DNA of 64,000 bases, taken from NCBI RefSeq assembly GCF_002002885.1, contig NZ_CP019510.1:4588001-4652000 (forward strand), in the 5' to 3' direction. The stretch comes from Janthinobacterium sp. LM6. GTDB taxonomy: Bacteria; Pseudomonadota; Gammaproteobacteria; Burkholderiales; Burkholderiaceae_D. The notes beneath the pieces are model-generated. The model did not search any database and was not told the origin of the DNA. It saw only the letters and a program-made list of their open reading frames with translations. The translations under genes were made by a program, and so were the position numbers. Numbering within the stretch: the first letter of the stretch is position 1; the number at the start of each line of letters is the position of its first letter. Shown here in pieces: positions 35,121 to 44,632 of the stretch.

Positions 35121-36356
35121 CTATGCCTTTTGCAGCGCCGCGGCACGTGTTTTGCCGCCCACGCCCACGGCCGTGGCAATCGCCAGCGCCTGGAACAGGC
35201 CGATGAAGACGAACAGCATGGCCGGATGGTCGCCATCCATCAGCGCGCCAAAGAACAAAGGGCCCACGGCCAGGCCGCTGTCGAGACCCGAATACACGAC
35301 GCCATACACGCGCCCGGTGGCATTCTTCGGCGCCGCCGCGCGTATCATCAGGTCGCGCGACGGCCCCGCCACGCCCGACATCAGGCCGATGGCGCCCATC
35401 AGCACCACCGCGCCCCAGGCCGGCACGACGGCCATGGCCAGCAGCACCGCCAGCAGCGCGGCGGCGGCAAAGGCGATCGCCACGTTGCGGTCCGGCTGCT
35501 TGCTGCGCGCGCCCACCACGCCGCCGGCCAGCATGCCCACGGCCGAGGCCAGCATATACGCCGTGTAGGCGCTGGTGGCCAGCGCCAGGCTCATGCCGTA
35601 CAGCTTGACGAGGGCCACGCTGGCAAAGCTCTGGATGCCGCCCAGGGCGATGGCGGTAATGAAGAAGAAGGCAAAGCACATCCATACGGCCGGCAGGCGC
35701 AAAAAGTCCAGGGTGCCTTCGCCGCCGGCCGGCTGGCCCGGCGCCGCCTTCTTGACCGGCTCGGGACGGATGGCGTGGCGGTTCAGGAACAGGATCAGCA
35801 GCACGCCGAACGGCAGCACGGCCGCGCACTGCAGCGCGATTCTCCAGTCGTAATGGGTGGCGACATACGTCATGAACAGGGGCGCCAGCGCCCAGCCGAT
35901 ATTGCCGCTGATGCCATGCACGGAAAAGCCGTAGGCCACGCGGGCCGCCGACACGCGCTGGTTGAGAATCGTGTAGTCGGCCGGATGGAACACGCTGTTG
36001 CCCATGCCGGCCAGCATGGCGCCCAGCATCAGCGCCGCATAGCTGTGGGCGGCGGACAGGGCCAGCGCCGACAGGCCCAGCAAGAAAATGCCGGAAAACA
36101 ACACGGCACGCGCGCCGAAGCGGTCGACGACAAAGCCGGCCAGCGCCTGCCCCACGCCCGAGATGATGAAGAACACCGTCATCAGCAAGCCCAGTTCCGC
36201 ATACGACAGGTCGAAGGCGGGTTTCAGCCAGACGAACAGGGCCGCGAGGATCAGGTGATAAAAGTGCGACACGCCATGCGCCAGCCCCACCAGGGCGATG
36301 ACGCGCGCATCGCCGCGCAAGGTGGGAAGTCCGGATGCCGAGTTAGTTGTTATCAT
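35121..36356 (-). CDS. MFS exporter, fosmidomycin-resistance-like
   Basis: A 411-residue protein with twelve hydrophobic segments. The start [20 protein letters not shown] resembles Fsr-type MFS exporters. The ATG at 36356 has AGGG seven bases ahead; upstream in-frame ATG at 36431 would run into the divergent regulator's control region. It is divergent from an AraC gene across 100 bases, the arrangement of NimR/NimT, and is followed by the RraA-like gene. Confidence 0.88.
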   Translation of the reverse strand: MITTNSASGLPTLRGDARVIALVGLAHGVSHFYHLILAALFVWLKPAFDLSYAELGLLMTVFFIISGVGQALAGFVVDRFGARAVLFSGIFLLGLSALALSAAHSYAALMLGAMLAGMGNSVFHPADYTILNQRVSAARVAYGFSVHGISGNIGWALAPLFMTYVATHYDWRIALQCAAVLPFGVLLILFLNRHAIRPEPVKKAAPGQPAGGEGTLDFLRLPAVWMCFAFFFITAIALGGIQSFASVALVKLYGMSLALATSAYTAYMLASAVGMLAGGVVGARSKQPDRNVAIAFAAAALLAVLLAMAVVPAWGAVVLMGAIGLMSGVAGPSRDLMIRAAAPKNATGRVYGVVYSGLDSGLAVGPLFFGALMDGDHPAMLFVFIGLFQALAIATAVGVGGKTRAAALQKA

Positions 36357-36456
36357 GTCATACCCTGTCTTATACTGGTGAAGCTCAAGTGTATGCAAAA
36401 TACCATCGTCTGTTTTCCGACAGAACGACATAATTTATCGAATTAAGGCCAAGCTG

Positions 36457-37257
36457 ATGGGTGTACCTATCCTCCACCATACCCGCATGTGTCCGCCACG
36501 GGAAGCGCCCAGCGCGACCATCCCCGTGACGATGATCGCGCGCGACCTGCAACCCGATGAATTCTTGTTACCGCATACCCACCCCTGGGGCCAGGTCACG
36601 ATGGCGCTCGAAGGCGTGCTGCGCATCACTGCCAACAACAGCAGCTGGGTGCTGCCGCCCATGCGCGCCATCTGGATCGCGCCCAACGTGGAGCATGCCG
36701 TCACGATACTGGAAAAAACCCGCTTGCGCCCCCTGTGCATCCATGCCGCGCGCGCGCCCTTTGCGGGCCACGACTGCAAGGTGCTGGAAGTATCGAATTT
36801 GCTGCGCCAGCTGATCATGGCGCTGGAACAGCTGGATCCCGGACAGGAACCGGCGCGCGAGGCGCTGCTGGCCGAATTGATCCTCGATGAATTGAAACGC
36901 TCGGCCACGCGCCCCATCCGCGTGCCCTTGCCTGGCGACAAGCGCCTGAAAAGCCTGTGCGACAGCCTGATCGAGAAACCGGGCTTGAACCAGACCCTGG
37001 AACACTGGGCGCAGCAGGTCGGCGCCTCGGAGCGCACCCTGGCGCGGCTGTTCGAACGGGAATTGGGCATGAGTTTTGGCCAGTGGCGCCAGCAAGTGCG
37101 CCTGGCGCACGCGGCGCCCCTGATCGCGCGCGGCGTGCCGCTGTCGCAAGTGGCCGAGGAACTGGGCTACGCCAGCCAGTCGGCCTTTTCCGCCATGTTC
37201 AAGAAGACTTTCGGCAGTTCGCCGTCAGCCTTCTTTGCCCAGGGCGACAGAATCTAG
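36457..37257 (+). CDS. AraC-family regulator with cupin domain (NimR-like)
   Basis: A 266-residue regulator: an N-terminal cupin at about 20-105 (LLPHTHPWGQVTMALEGVLRI) and two C-terminal helix-turn-helix units at about 160-260 (WAQQVGASERTLARLFERE; LSQVAEELGYASQSAFSAMF). It belongs to the same layout as E. coli NimR, which controls a divergent MFS exporter. It probably regulates the divergent MFS and perhaps the RraA-like gene. Confidence 0.9.
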   Translation: MGVPILHHTRMCPPREAPSATIPVTMIARDLQPDEFLLPHTHPWGQVTMALEGVLRITANNSSWVLPPMRAIWIAPNVEHAVTILEKTRLRPLCIHAARAPFAGHDCKVLEVSNLLRQLIMALEQLDPGQEPAREALLAELILDELKRSATRPIRVPLPGDKRLKSLCDSLIEKPGLNQTLEHWAQQVGASERTLARLFERELGMSFGQWRQQVRLAHAAPLIARGVPLSQVAEELGYASQSAFSAMFKKTFGSSPSAFFAQGDRI

Positions 37258-37267
37258 CCAACTGGAA

Positions 37268-37362
37268 AGCGCGCCGATACAGCGCCCAGGGCAAGGCGCA
37301 GCGCCGCAGGCAGTACGCTGCAAGGCGATGCAACGCCGCCATGGGCGCTTTAGCGGTGCGCT
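37268..37362. repeat. Imperfect palindromic intergenic repeat
   Basis: Outer arms 37268-37288 (begins AGCGCGCCG, ends AGCGCCCA) and 37342-37362 are complementary at 17 of 21 positions. It fills the gap between the convergent AraC and fliD genes. Inside, CGCTGCAAGGCG (37316-37327) is shared exactly with the fold-back element at 9428-9587 (9478-9489), as is AACGCCGC further on. Confidence 0.6.
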
Positions 37363-37363
37363 C

Positions 37364-38749
37364 TTAAGCCATGAAGTCGAAGAGCGAATTCTTGCCGGTA
37401 TAGCCCGGCAAAGCCGAGTTCGTTCCCATCTGCTCCTGGGCGGAATACGCTTTCACCAGCGCCTGCGCCTGGGCCGTCAGCGCCTTGGCCAGCACGGCTT
37501 TCTTGTTGGTGAGCGTCGTGATGTCCTTGCCGACCGTTTGCACTTCCTTGCGGATGATGCTCGTTTCGCCCGTCAGCTCGCCGATCTTGCTGGCGAACTG
37601 GTCCGCCACACCCTTGCCGTTATTCGTGAACATCTTGCTGACGGCGTCCGGATCGGCCGCGATGGCGGCCTTGAGCTTTTTATCGTCGAGCACCAGCTCG
37701 CCGCTCTTGCCCAGGGTCACGCCGGCGCTGCTCAAGACCGAGGAAGGCACGCCCGTGCTGGCCGTGCGCAGCACCTGCTCCATCTGCGAGCGCACTTGCC
37801 CCAGGGCCGTGTCGGACTTCAAATCGCCCTGCTGCAGGCTCTGCAGCTTGCTGTTGAGTTCATTGTAGGCCGTGACGAAGCTGGCCACGTTGCTGGCGAT
37901 CTGGCTGCTGTCCTTGGCGATGACGAGATCGGTCGTGCCTTTTTTCTTCAATTCGATGGTGGCGCCCTCGACGGCCGTCGTCAGGGTATTCGTGGCGCTC
38001 TTGATTTCCTTGCCGTCGACGGTCAGCAGCGCATCCTGCGCGGCGGCCGTTTGCTGCATGCCCTTGCCGGCGCCGGGCGCATAGCTGAGCAGATTGCTGA
38101 CGGCCGCGTCGCCGGACACGCTGATGCGCATGCTGCTGTCGGCGCCGCTCTTGCCATTGATGGCCAGCGAGTAGCCATCGGCACCTTTCACCACGCTGGC
38201 GTCGATGCCCTGCTGCTTGAGCGCGGCGGCGATGCCGTCGAGGCTATTGTTGCTGCTGTCGATGGTCACCGCAATGATCTTGCCGCTGCCGGGCGTAAAT
38301 TGCTTGCCGTCGGCCGAGCCCACTTCGATCTTGACCAGCGCGGGCGCACCGGTGCCAATCGCCGCGCTCGAGGATTTCTGCGCGCCGCTGAGCAAGGTCT
38401 GTCCCTGCGCCAGTTGCTTGACGTTCATTTCATGGCTGCCGCTGACCGCCTTGTCGGTGGTGGTGGCGCTCAGCACATCCTTGCTGCTGGACGTGGCCGA
38501 CGTGGCCAGGCCGCTGCCGGCCATGTTCTTGGCCACGGTCTGGAATTTCGCCAGCGCCGATTGCAGCTGGCCCAGGCCGGAGAACTTGGCCTGGTCGCGC
38601 GCCAGACTGGCGTTGAGCTTGACGACGCCCGTGTTCTGCGACTGCATCTGGCGCTCCACCTTCGCATACACATCGGCCGAGATATTGCCCTGCGTCGTCT
38701 GCTGCGTGTTGTTGGTGTAGGCCCTGCTGTTGATGGTCGAATTAAACAT
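37364..38749 (-). CDS. fliD: Flagellar filament cap protein FliD (HAP2)
   Basis: A 461-residue protein with the FliD layout: N-terminal coiled-coil (RQMQSQNTGVVKLNASLARDQAK), Hook-associated central domains (EMNVKQLAQGQTLLSG), and C-terminal segment with GELVLDDKKLKAAIAADPDAV and a final coiled coil. FliD forms the cap that guides flagellin assembly. I start at the ATG at 38749 (MFNSTINSR). It is isolated: no fliC, fliS or fliT flank it, and PilZ and AraC genes are its neighbours. Confidence 0.9.
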   Translation of the reverse strand: MFNSTINSRAYTNNTQQTTQGNISADVYAKVERQMQSQNTGVVKLNASLARDQAKFSGLGQLQSALAKFQTVAKNMAGSGLATSATSSSKDVLSATTTDKAVSGSHEMNVKQLAQGQTLLSGAQKSSSAAIGTGAPALVKIEVGSADGKQFTPGSGKIIAVTIDSSNNSLDGIAAALKQQGIDASVVKGADGYSLAINGKSGADSSMRISVSGDAAVSNLLSYAPGAGKGMQQTAAAQDALLTVDGKEIKSATNTLTTAVEGATIELKKKGTTDLVIAKDSSQIASNVASFVTAYNELNSKLQSLQQGDLKSDTALGQVRSQMEQVLRTASTGVPSSVLSSAGVTLGKSGELVLDDKKLKAAIAADPDAVSKMFTNNGKGVADQFASKIGELTGETSIIRKEVQTVGKDITTLTNKKAVLAKALTAQAQALVKAYSAQEQMGTNSALPGYTGKNSLFDFMA

Positions 38750-38977
38750 GGTAGGCGTTCCCGTCGGGTGTAAGGTCATGGCACACGGTTCAGGTCGTGA
38801 CCGTGCTGCGCTGGAAACGGACGGCAGGCGCGCGTGGCGCGGCAAGGTCCCTCTTCTGGTTGATAATTATGCAGTATTACCGGAATATCAAAACAGCGAA
38901 CAGAACAGGTTTTTCCTGACTGCAAACCCATATGCACCATTTTAGCGCAATCACTTGCCGCTTATCGCGGACGCGCC

Positions 38978-39298
38978 TCAGCGCATGAATTTCGAAATGG
39001 CGCTGCTGACGGCCATGTCCAGCTGCTGGAAAGTGAGTCCCACCTTGAAACCTGCACTGCTGAAAATGCAGTGCGAGACGGACACGCGCGCCTCGATGAT
39101 GTGCGCCGCGCCATCGTAAAACAACTCGAACAGCACCTTGCCTTTCTTGCCTGTCGGCACCGGTTCCGCGATGACGGCCGACATGCCGCCCGGCCCCACA
39201 TCGAGGGTGCGCGCCGCCACGGGGCCCGCGCCATCCATTACCAACATTGCCTTGGCACGCAATATCTTGCGTGCGCCCTGCCTTTGCTCAACTGACAC
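38978..39298 (-). CDS. PilZ domain protein (probable c-di-GMP receptor)
   Basis: A 106-residue protein made of one PilZ barrel. The N-terminal QRQGARKILRAKAML corresponds to the RxxxR part and TLDVGPGGMSAV to the D/NxSxxG part, with the serine replaced by glycine. It may bind cyclic di-GMP more weakly. It lies upstream of fliD on the same strand but 228 bases away, with no evident joint promoter. Confidence 0.85.
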   Translation of the reverse strand: MSVEQRQGARKILRAKAMLVMDGAGPVAARTLDVGPGGMSAVIAEPVPTGKKGKVLFELFYDGAAHIIEARVSVSHCIFSSAGFKVGLTFQQLDMAVSSAISKFMR

Positions 39299-39429
39299 TG
39301 TATTCCGCTTCTCTATCTATGCATTGTCGATGCGGATGCGCGAGGCGCATCCATCGGACAAATATTATAGTTCTAAACGGAAATTTTGTTTGACTTGTCT
39401 CAAGCTTGGCATTTAAACCATACCAACTT

Positions 39430-40806
39430 TTACTCGTGGTCTCGTAGCTTGTTGAATGCTTCATCGATGCGCTCGACGCCGATGACCTTGAGGCCCTCGA
39501 TGACCTGTTTCGGCAAGTTCGACTTGGGCACCACGGCCAGGGTAAAGCCCAGCTTGGCCGCTTCGCGCAAGCGCTCCTGGCCCCGTGGCGCGGGACGGAT
39601 TTCACCGGCCAGGCCCACTTCGCCAAACACCACCAGGCCCCGCGGCAAGGGTTTGTTGCGCATCGACGAGTTAATCGCCAGCAACACTGCCAGGTCGGCC
39701 GCCGGTTCCGTAATTTTGACACCGCCGACGGCGTTGATGAACACATCCTGGTCGAAGGCAGCGATGCCCGCGTGGCGGTGCGCCACGGCCAGCAGCATGG
39801 CCAGGCGGTTCTGCTCCAGGCCGACGGACAAGCGGCGCGCATTCGGCAAGTGGCTGGTGTCGACCAGGGCCTGGATTTCCACCAGCAGCGGACGCGTGCC
39901 TTCCTGCGTCACCATCACGCACGAGCCGGGCACCTGGTTGTCGTGCTGCGACAGGAACAGCGCGGACGGGTTCGACACCCCTTTCAAGCCCTTTTCCGTC
40001 ATGGCGAACACGCCCAGTTCATTGACGGCGCCGAAACGGTTCTTGATGGCACGCACGAGGCGGAAGCTGGAATGGGCGTCGCCCTCAAAGTACAGCACCG
40101 TGTCGACGATGTGTTCGAGCACGCGGGGGCCGGCCAGCGCGCCCTCTTTCGTCACGTGGCCGACTAAAATGATGGTCACACCCGTCTGCTTGGCCGCGCG
40201 CGTGAGCTGGGCCGCGCATTCGCGCACTTGCGCCACGGAACCGGGCGCCGAGCTGAGGGCGTCCGAATACACGGTCTGGATGGAGTCGATCACCACCACT
40301 TCCGGCTTCAGGTCGTTCAAGGTGGACAGGATCTTTTCCAGTTGGATCTCGGCCTGCAGTTTGAGTTCCTTGGCGTCGATGACGAGGCGCTTGGCGCGCA
40401 GGGCGATCTGCGCGCCCGATTCCTCGCCGCTGACGTACAGCACGCGCTTGTGATGCGACATGTTGGCCAGCGCCTGCAGCAGCAGGGTCGACTTGCCGAT
40501 GCCGGGGTCGCCGCCGATCAGCACGACGCCGCCCGCCACCATGCCGCCGCCCAGCACGCGGTCGAATTCCTCGATGCCCGTGCCGAAGCGGGGCACGTCG
40601 ATGGCGTCGATATCGTCGAGCGAGAGCACGGGCGCCGTCTGCGCCAGCGACATGTGCTGCGGATTCGAATAGCGGTTGTTACCGCCCGTCTCGGGCAGGG
40701 TTTCCACCATGGTGTTCCACTGGTTGCACGAGGTGCATTGCCCCATCCATTTGTTGCTGATGGCGCCGCAATCGCTGCACGTGTAGATGGTCTTGACTTT
40801 TGCCAT
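39430..40806 (-). CDS. radA: DNA repair protein RadA
   Basis: A 458-residue protein with the RadA order of domains: a four-cysteine zinc finger (Cys10, 13, 24, 27), a RecA-like ATPase (Walker A GGDPGIGKST), the RadA-specific KNRFG motif (KNRFGAVNELGVF), and a C-terminal Lon-protease-like domain without catalytic role. It extends D-loops and processes branched recombination intermediates together with RecA. Size and motifs are normal. Confidence 0.97.
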   Translation of the reverse strand: MAKVKTIYTCSDCGAISNKWMGQCTSCNQWNTMVETLPETGGNNRYSNPQHMSLAQTAPVLSLDDIDAIDVPRFGTGIEEFDRVLGGGMVAGGVVLIGGDPGIGKSTLLLQALANMSHHKRVLYVSGEESGAQIALRAKRLVIDAKELKLQAEIQLEKILSTLNDLKPEVVVIDSIQTVYSDALSSAPGSVAQVRECAAQLTRAAKQTGVTIILVGHVTKEGALAGPRVLEHIVDTVLYFEGDAHSSFRLVRAIKNRFGAVNELGVFAMTEKGLKGVSNPSALFLSQHDNQVPGSCVMVTQEGTRPLLVEIQALVDTSHLPNARRLSVGLEQNRLAMLLAVAHRHAGIAAFDQDVFINAVGGVKITEPAADLAVLLAINSSMRNKPLPRGLVVFGEVGLAGEIRPAPRGQERLREAAKLGFTLAVVPKSNLPKQVIEGLKVIGVERIDEAFNKLRDHE

Positions 40807-40875
40807 GGTGTACTTTGCCCGGGTAAGGTGAAACTGCTGTCTATATATACAGTATATACAAACGGCGGGCCGCCG

Positions 40876-41997
40876 TCACTGTGCCGCTTCGAGCACGGGC
40901 ACGCGGGGCGCCAGTGCGCACATCAGCTCGTAGCCGATGGTGCCGGCGGCCAGGGCCACCTCGTCGATCGGCATGCCCTGGCCCCACAAGGTGACGGCAC
41001 TGCCGACTTTTGCACCGGGCACGTGCGTCAGGTCAACCATCAGCATATCCATCGACACCCTGCCGATGAGGCCCGTGCGCACGCCGTCGACGAGCACGGG
41101 CGTGCCTTCGGGCGCATGGCGCGGGTAGCCGTCCGCATAGCCGCACGCCACCACGCCCACCTTGATATTGCCGGCCGCTTCGTAGCGGCTGCCGTAACCC
41201 ACCACTTCGCCGGCGGCGATATCCTGGATGCCGATGATGCTGCTGCGCAAGGTCATGGTGGGCAGCAAGCCGAACGCCTGCGCGGACGTGCCGCCGGGAG
41301 CGCCGCTGGGCGTGCCGCCGTACAGCATGATGCCGGGGCGCACCCAGTCGCTGTCCAGGTGGTGCAGCAGCAGGCCGGCCGAATTGCACAGGCTGCGCGG
41401 CAATGATGTGCCGACGCCGGCGCCGATGCTGGCCGTAATGCTGGCTACCCCGGCTTCGAAACGCAGCATCTGCTGCTCCAGGGGCAAACGCGTGGGCGCC
41501 GCCTCGTCCGCATTGGCGAAGTGCGTCATCAGGGTGATCGTGCCGATATGCGGCATGGCGCGCAGGCGCGCATACGCCCCCGCCACGGCGTCTGGCGTAA
41601 AGCCCAGGCGGTTCATGCCCGTATTCATTTTCAGGTGCACATCGATGGCGTGCGGCAGGCGCGCCGCTGCCAGCAGGGCGATCTGTTCCTCGCAATGCAC
41701 GCTGCCGTTCAAGCCATATTGCGCCATGACGGGCAAATCGCTGGCGTCGAAAAAACCTTCCAGCAGCAGGATGGGCTTGGTCCAGCCCAGTTCGCGCAAA
41801 CGCACGGCGTAGTCGACCTCGACCAGCGCCAGGCCATCGGCCCCGGCAAAGCCCCGCATGGCCCGTTCCAGGCCGTGGCCATAGGCATTTGCCTTGACGA
41901 CGGCCCACACATTGGCGCCGCGGGCGCCGGCACGGGCGCGCGCCAGATTGTGTTGCATGGCATCGAGATGGATGGTGGCGAGAAGGGGCCTGGGCAT
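40876..41997 (-). CDS. alr: Alanine racemase
   Basis: A 373-residue PLP enzyme that interconverts L- and D-alanine for peptidoglycan. The PLP lysine is Lys35 in AVVKANAYGHG, the usual signature, and the second catalytic Tyr is in the later GYGSRYEAAGN segment. It follows radA on the same strand with about 70 bases between; catabolic (dadX) versus biosynthetic role cannot be told apart here. Confidence 0.97.
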   Translation of the reverse strand: MPRPLLATIHLDAMQHNLARARAGARGANVWAVVKANAYGHGLERAMRGFAGADGLALVEVDYAVRLRELGWTKPILLLEGFFDASDLPVMAQYGLNGSVHCEEQIALLAAARLPHAIDVHLKMNTGMNRLGFTPDAVAGAYARLRAMPHIGTITLMTHFANADEAAPTRLPLEQQMLRFEAGVASITASIGAGVGTSLPRSLCNSAGLLLHHLDSDWVRPGIMLYGGTPSGAPGGTSAQAFGLLPTMTLRSSIIGIQDIAAGEVVGYGSRYEAAGNIKVGVVACGYADGYPRHAPEGTPVLVDGVRTGLIGRVSMDMLMVDLTHVPGAKVGSAVTLWGQGMPIDEVALAAGTIGYELMCALAPRVPVLEAAQ

Positions 41998-42163
41998 ATG
42001 CGTCGTTCACGGCGGGTGGGAAAGCCGTATTTTACCGGATGCACAGTACACGGACACGGCAGACGCCCAAGGTCGTATGCAGAGGACATCATTTATAAAA
42101 TGCTCACATGTATGTGTATTTTTCTACGGCAGAAAAATTAAGGTTCGCTTAGGCAAGAGTATG

Positions 42164-42202
42164 CAAAGCGGCCCCTTCCAAACTTGGGGTTTGCCGTTTT
42201 TT
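42164..42202 (+). terminator. Hairpin with T run in the lplT leader
   Basis: CCCC (42172-42175) and GGGG (42186-42189) form the core, extended by CAAA/TTTG and CGG/CCG, followed by TTTTTT (42197-42202). It lies about 45 bases ahead of the lplT start in the same direction, so it would be an attenuator or the end of an upstream transcript. Confidence 0.4.
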
Positions 42203-42244
42203 CGTGGTATAAAGCAAGCCAGATATGATTTCAGGCAATCCAGA

Positions 42245-43507
42245 ATGAATCGTGGTTTTTATACCATCATGGCGGCGCAGTTCTTTTCCTCGCTGGCAGA
42301 TAACGCCCTCTTTTTTGTCGCCGTCGATTTATTGGTGTCCATGAAATCCCCGGCGTGGATCACGCCGCTGCTCAAACTGTCGTTCGTCCTGTTTTACGTG
42401 CTGTTGGCCGCTTTTGTCGGCGCCTTCGCGGATGCATTGCCAAAAGGCAAGGTCATGTTCATCGCCAACATGGTCAAGATCTTCGGCTGCGCCCTCGTCT
42501 TCTTCCACGTACACCCGCTGCTGGCCTACGCCGTCGTCGGTTTTGGCGCGGCCGTGTACTCGCCCGCCAAGTACGGCATCCTGACGGAACTGCTGCCGCC
42601 GGAAAAGCTCGTGGCGGCGAATGGCTGGATCGAAGGCTTGACCGTCACCTCCATCATCCTCGGCACCGTCATGGGCGGCGCGCTCGTCAGCGGCCACGTG
42701 TCCGACATGCTGCTGTCCTTCGACTTCCCCCTGATCGACACGGGCATCACCAACAAGACGGAAGCGGCCCTGTGCGTGGTGGTCGGCATCTATGTGCTGG
42801 CGACCCTAGCCAACCTGAAGATTCCCGACACGGGCTGCGTGTATCCGCACCAGGAACGCAATCCTATCAAACTGATTACCGATTTTGCCAATTGCTATTC
42901 CATCCTGTGGAAAGACAAGCTGGGCCAGATCACCCTGGCCGTGACGACCCTGTTCTGGGGCGCCGGCGCCACCTTGCAACTGATCGTGCTGGAATGGGCC
43001 AAGCAATCCTTGAACATGCCCTTCGACAAGGCAACCAGCCTGGTGGGCGTGGTGGCCATCGGCGTGGCCGCCGGCGCCGTGCTGTCGGCCCGCTTCATTC
43101 CGCTGCGCAAATCGCTGACCGTCATTCCGCTGGGCATCGCCATGGGCGTGATCGTCATGATGATGACGCAAGTACATTCCGTATGGATCGCCTATCCGCT
43201 GCTGATACTGATCGGCGCCCTGTCCGGCTTCTTTGTCGTGCCCATGAATGCCTTGTTGCAACATCGCGGCCACGTGCTGATGAGCGCAGGCCACTCCATT
43301 GCCGTGCAGAACTTCAATGAAAACCTGTCCATTCTGACCATGCTGGCCGTGTATTCGATCATGATCCGCCTGCACCTGCCGCTGAACATCATCATCACCC
43401 TGTTCGGCCTGTTCGTCGCCGGCACCATGTACATGATCATGCGTAGGCACAAGCTGAACCAGGCTGAGCACGACAACTTGTCGCTGATTGGCGAGCAGAA
43501 GCATTAA
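42245..43507 (+). CDS. lplT: Lysophospholipid transporter LplT
   Basis: A 420-residue MFS protein with twelve helices. The first helix (NRGFYTIMAAQFFSSLADNALFF) and the loop GAFADALPKGKVMFIANMVK are typical of LplT, which flips lysophospholipids into the cell for re-acylation by Aas. Unlike many gammaproteobacteria no aas gene is adjacent; it is convergent with a DUF1853 gene across a repeat cluster. Confidence 0.93.
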   Translation: MNRGFYTIMAAQFFSSLADNALFFVAVDLLVSMKSPAWITPLLKLSFVLFYVLLAAFVGAFADALPKGKVMFIANMVKIFGCALVFFHVHPLLAYAVVGFGAAVYSPAKYGILTELLPPEKLVAANGWIEGLTVTSIILGTVMGGALVSGHVSDMLLSFDFPLIDTGITNKTEAALCVVVGIYVLATLANLKIPDTGCVYPHQERNPIKLITDFANCYSILWKDKLGQITLAVTTLFWGAGATLQLIVLEWAKQSLNMPFDKATSLVGVVAIGVAAGAVLSARFIPLRKSLTVIPLGIAMGVIVMMMTQVHSVWIAYPLLILIGALSGFFVVPMNALLQHRGHVLMSAGHSIAVQNFNENLSILTMLAVYSIMIRLHLPLNIIITLFGLFVAGTMYMIMRRHKLNQAEHDNLSLIGEQKH

Positions 43508-43511
43508 ACAA

Positions 43512-43565
43512 TGTGGCGTCGGATTACGCGCTATGCGCCTCGGCGGCCCCGCTAATCCGACCTAC
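43512..43565. repeat. REP-like palindrome
   Basis: Arms GTCGGATTACGCG (43518-43530) and CGCTAATCCGAC (43550-43561) pair around a GC-rich loop, flanked by ATGT/ACAT. Read on the minus strand it begins GTAGGTCGGATTAGCG; its first eight bases GTAGGTCG are also the terminal word of the fold-back element at 9428-9587. Confidence 0.65.
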
Positions 43566-43600
43566 ATGACTAAGCCCAACACTAACCCCAAGCAAGGGCT

Positions 43601-43680
43601 GGGGTCAGACGGGGACGCCGAGTCCCGACGGGGGAATGCATCCCAATGGGATGCATTCCGATCGCAAAGCGACTGACCCC
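43601..43680. repeat. Nested palindromic repeat
   Basis: Outer arms GGGGTCAG (43601-43608) and CTGACCCC (43673-43680) enclose two further hairpins: GGGAC/GTCCC (43612-43626) and a perfect 12-bp stem GGAATGCATCCC/GGGATGCATTCC (43633-43644 and 43648-43659, loop AAT). It stands between convergent lplT and DUF1853 genes. Confidence 0.65.
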
Positions 43681-43684
43681 GGCA

Positions 43685-44632
43685 TTACGCTGGCAGCATG
43701 CCAGCCAGCCGCCGCACGGCAGCCTGCTGCGTCCAGTCATGCGGCACGACAAAACCGCGCGTGCGCTCTACTTCCCAGCCTTCGATAGTATCCACCGTTG
43801 CCACCATCACGGGTTGCGCCAGATCAAACAAGCGCGCCCGCAAGGCCTCCACGTCCAGCACTTCCACGTCGCGGCCCTTGAACGGCGCCAGCCATTGCAA
43901 TCGCGGCAGCACGACATAGCGCCGCGCCGGCAATTGCGCCGGCGTGCACCAGAAGCCGTGTCCATGCTCTTCGGAAATACCGTCCAGGGCGGGCGTGGCT
44001 CCCGGTGCATAGAACAGCCAGCCCTTGACCAGCGCCTGCGCCGCGCGCACGGGCTGCGCCAGCAGGGTTTGCGCAGCCGGATGGCGGGACAGGGCCAGCT
44101 GCTTGTCGAGTATCTTGCGCATCTTCAAGCCCAGGGTATCGGCCAGGTTCGGGCCGATCAAGTGATTGAAGACGCCGGGATCGGGCGCGCCTTCCAGCAG
44201 GTAGAACTTGGTGGCGAATTCCCAGTGCAGCAACGCGTCACCCTCCGCCCCATCGCGCAGCAGGAAATCGAACTCGCCCACCGTATCGTTGCGGTTCACC
44301 TGCACCTGCAAACCATGCGCGGCCAGCAAGCCGTGTTGCTCAAAATAAAAGGCCAGCAGCTTTTCAGCGTACAGGCCCAGGCGGGAATAGAATTTCGGCC
44401 CCAACGCCGCATCGAGCGGCGACGGATCATCCTGCAGCGCCCCCAGCCAGGCGGCCACGGCAGGCGTGACGGGAGGCAAGCTGGCGATGCGCCCGCCCCA
44501 GTGGGAACTGGACGGGTCCAGCAAGTCGGGAGAGTCGAGCAGCCAGGCCAGCGCCCGCACGCGGGGGTGCGTCAGATGCCCCCAGCGCTGCTCGAAACAG
44601 GCCTGGAAGGTAGCGACGGCCGTATCAACCAC
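43685..44632 (-). CDS. DUF1853 family protein
   Basis: A 315-residue soluble protein of DUF1853, recognisable by GPKFYSRLGLYAEKLLAFYF, NDTVGEFDFLLRD and WEFATKFYL. The conserved GEFD and E-x-K residues recall PD-(D/E)xK nuclease folds, which is inference. It overlaps the end of the UDG-like gene by eight bases, so it is the last gene of the tsaB-rimI-UDG operon. Confidence 0.88.
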   Translation of the reverse strand: MVDTAVATFQACFEQRWGHLTHPRVRALAWLLDSPDLLDPSSSHWGGRIASLPPVTPAVAAWLGALQDDPSPLDAALGPKFYSRLGLYAEKLLAFYFEQHGLLAAHGLQVQVNRNDTVGEFDFLLRDGAEGDALLHWEFATKFYLLEGAPDPGVFNHLIGPNLADTLGLKMRKILDKQLALSRHPAAQTLLAQPVRAAQALVKGWLFYAPGATPALDGISEEHGHGFWCTPAQLPARRYVVLPRLQWLAPFKGRDVEVLDVEALRARLFDLAQPVMVATVDTIEGWEVERTRGFVVPHDWTQQAAVRRLAGMLPA

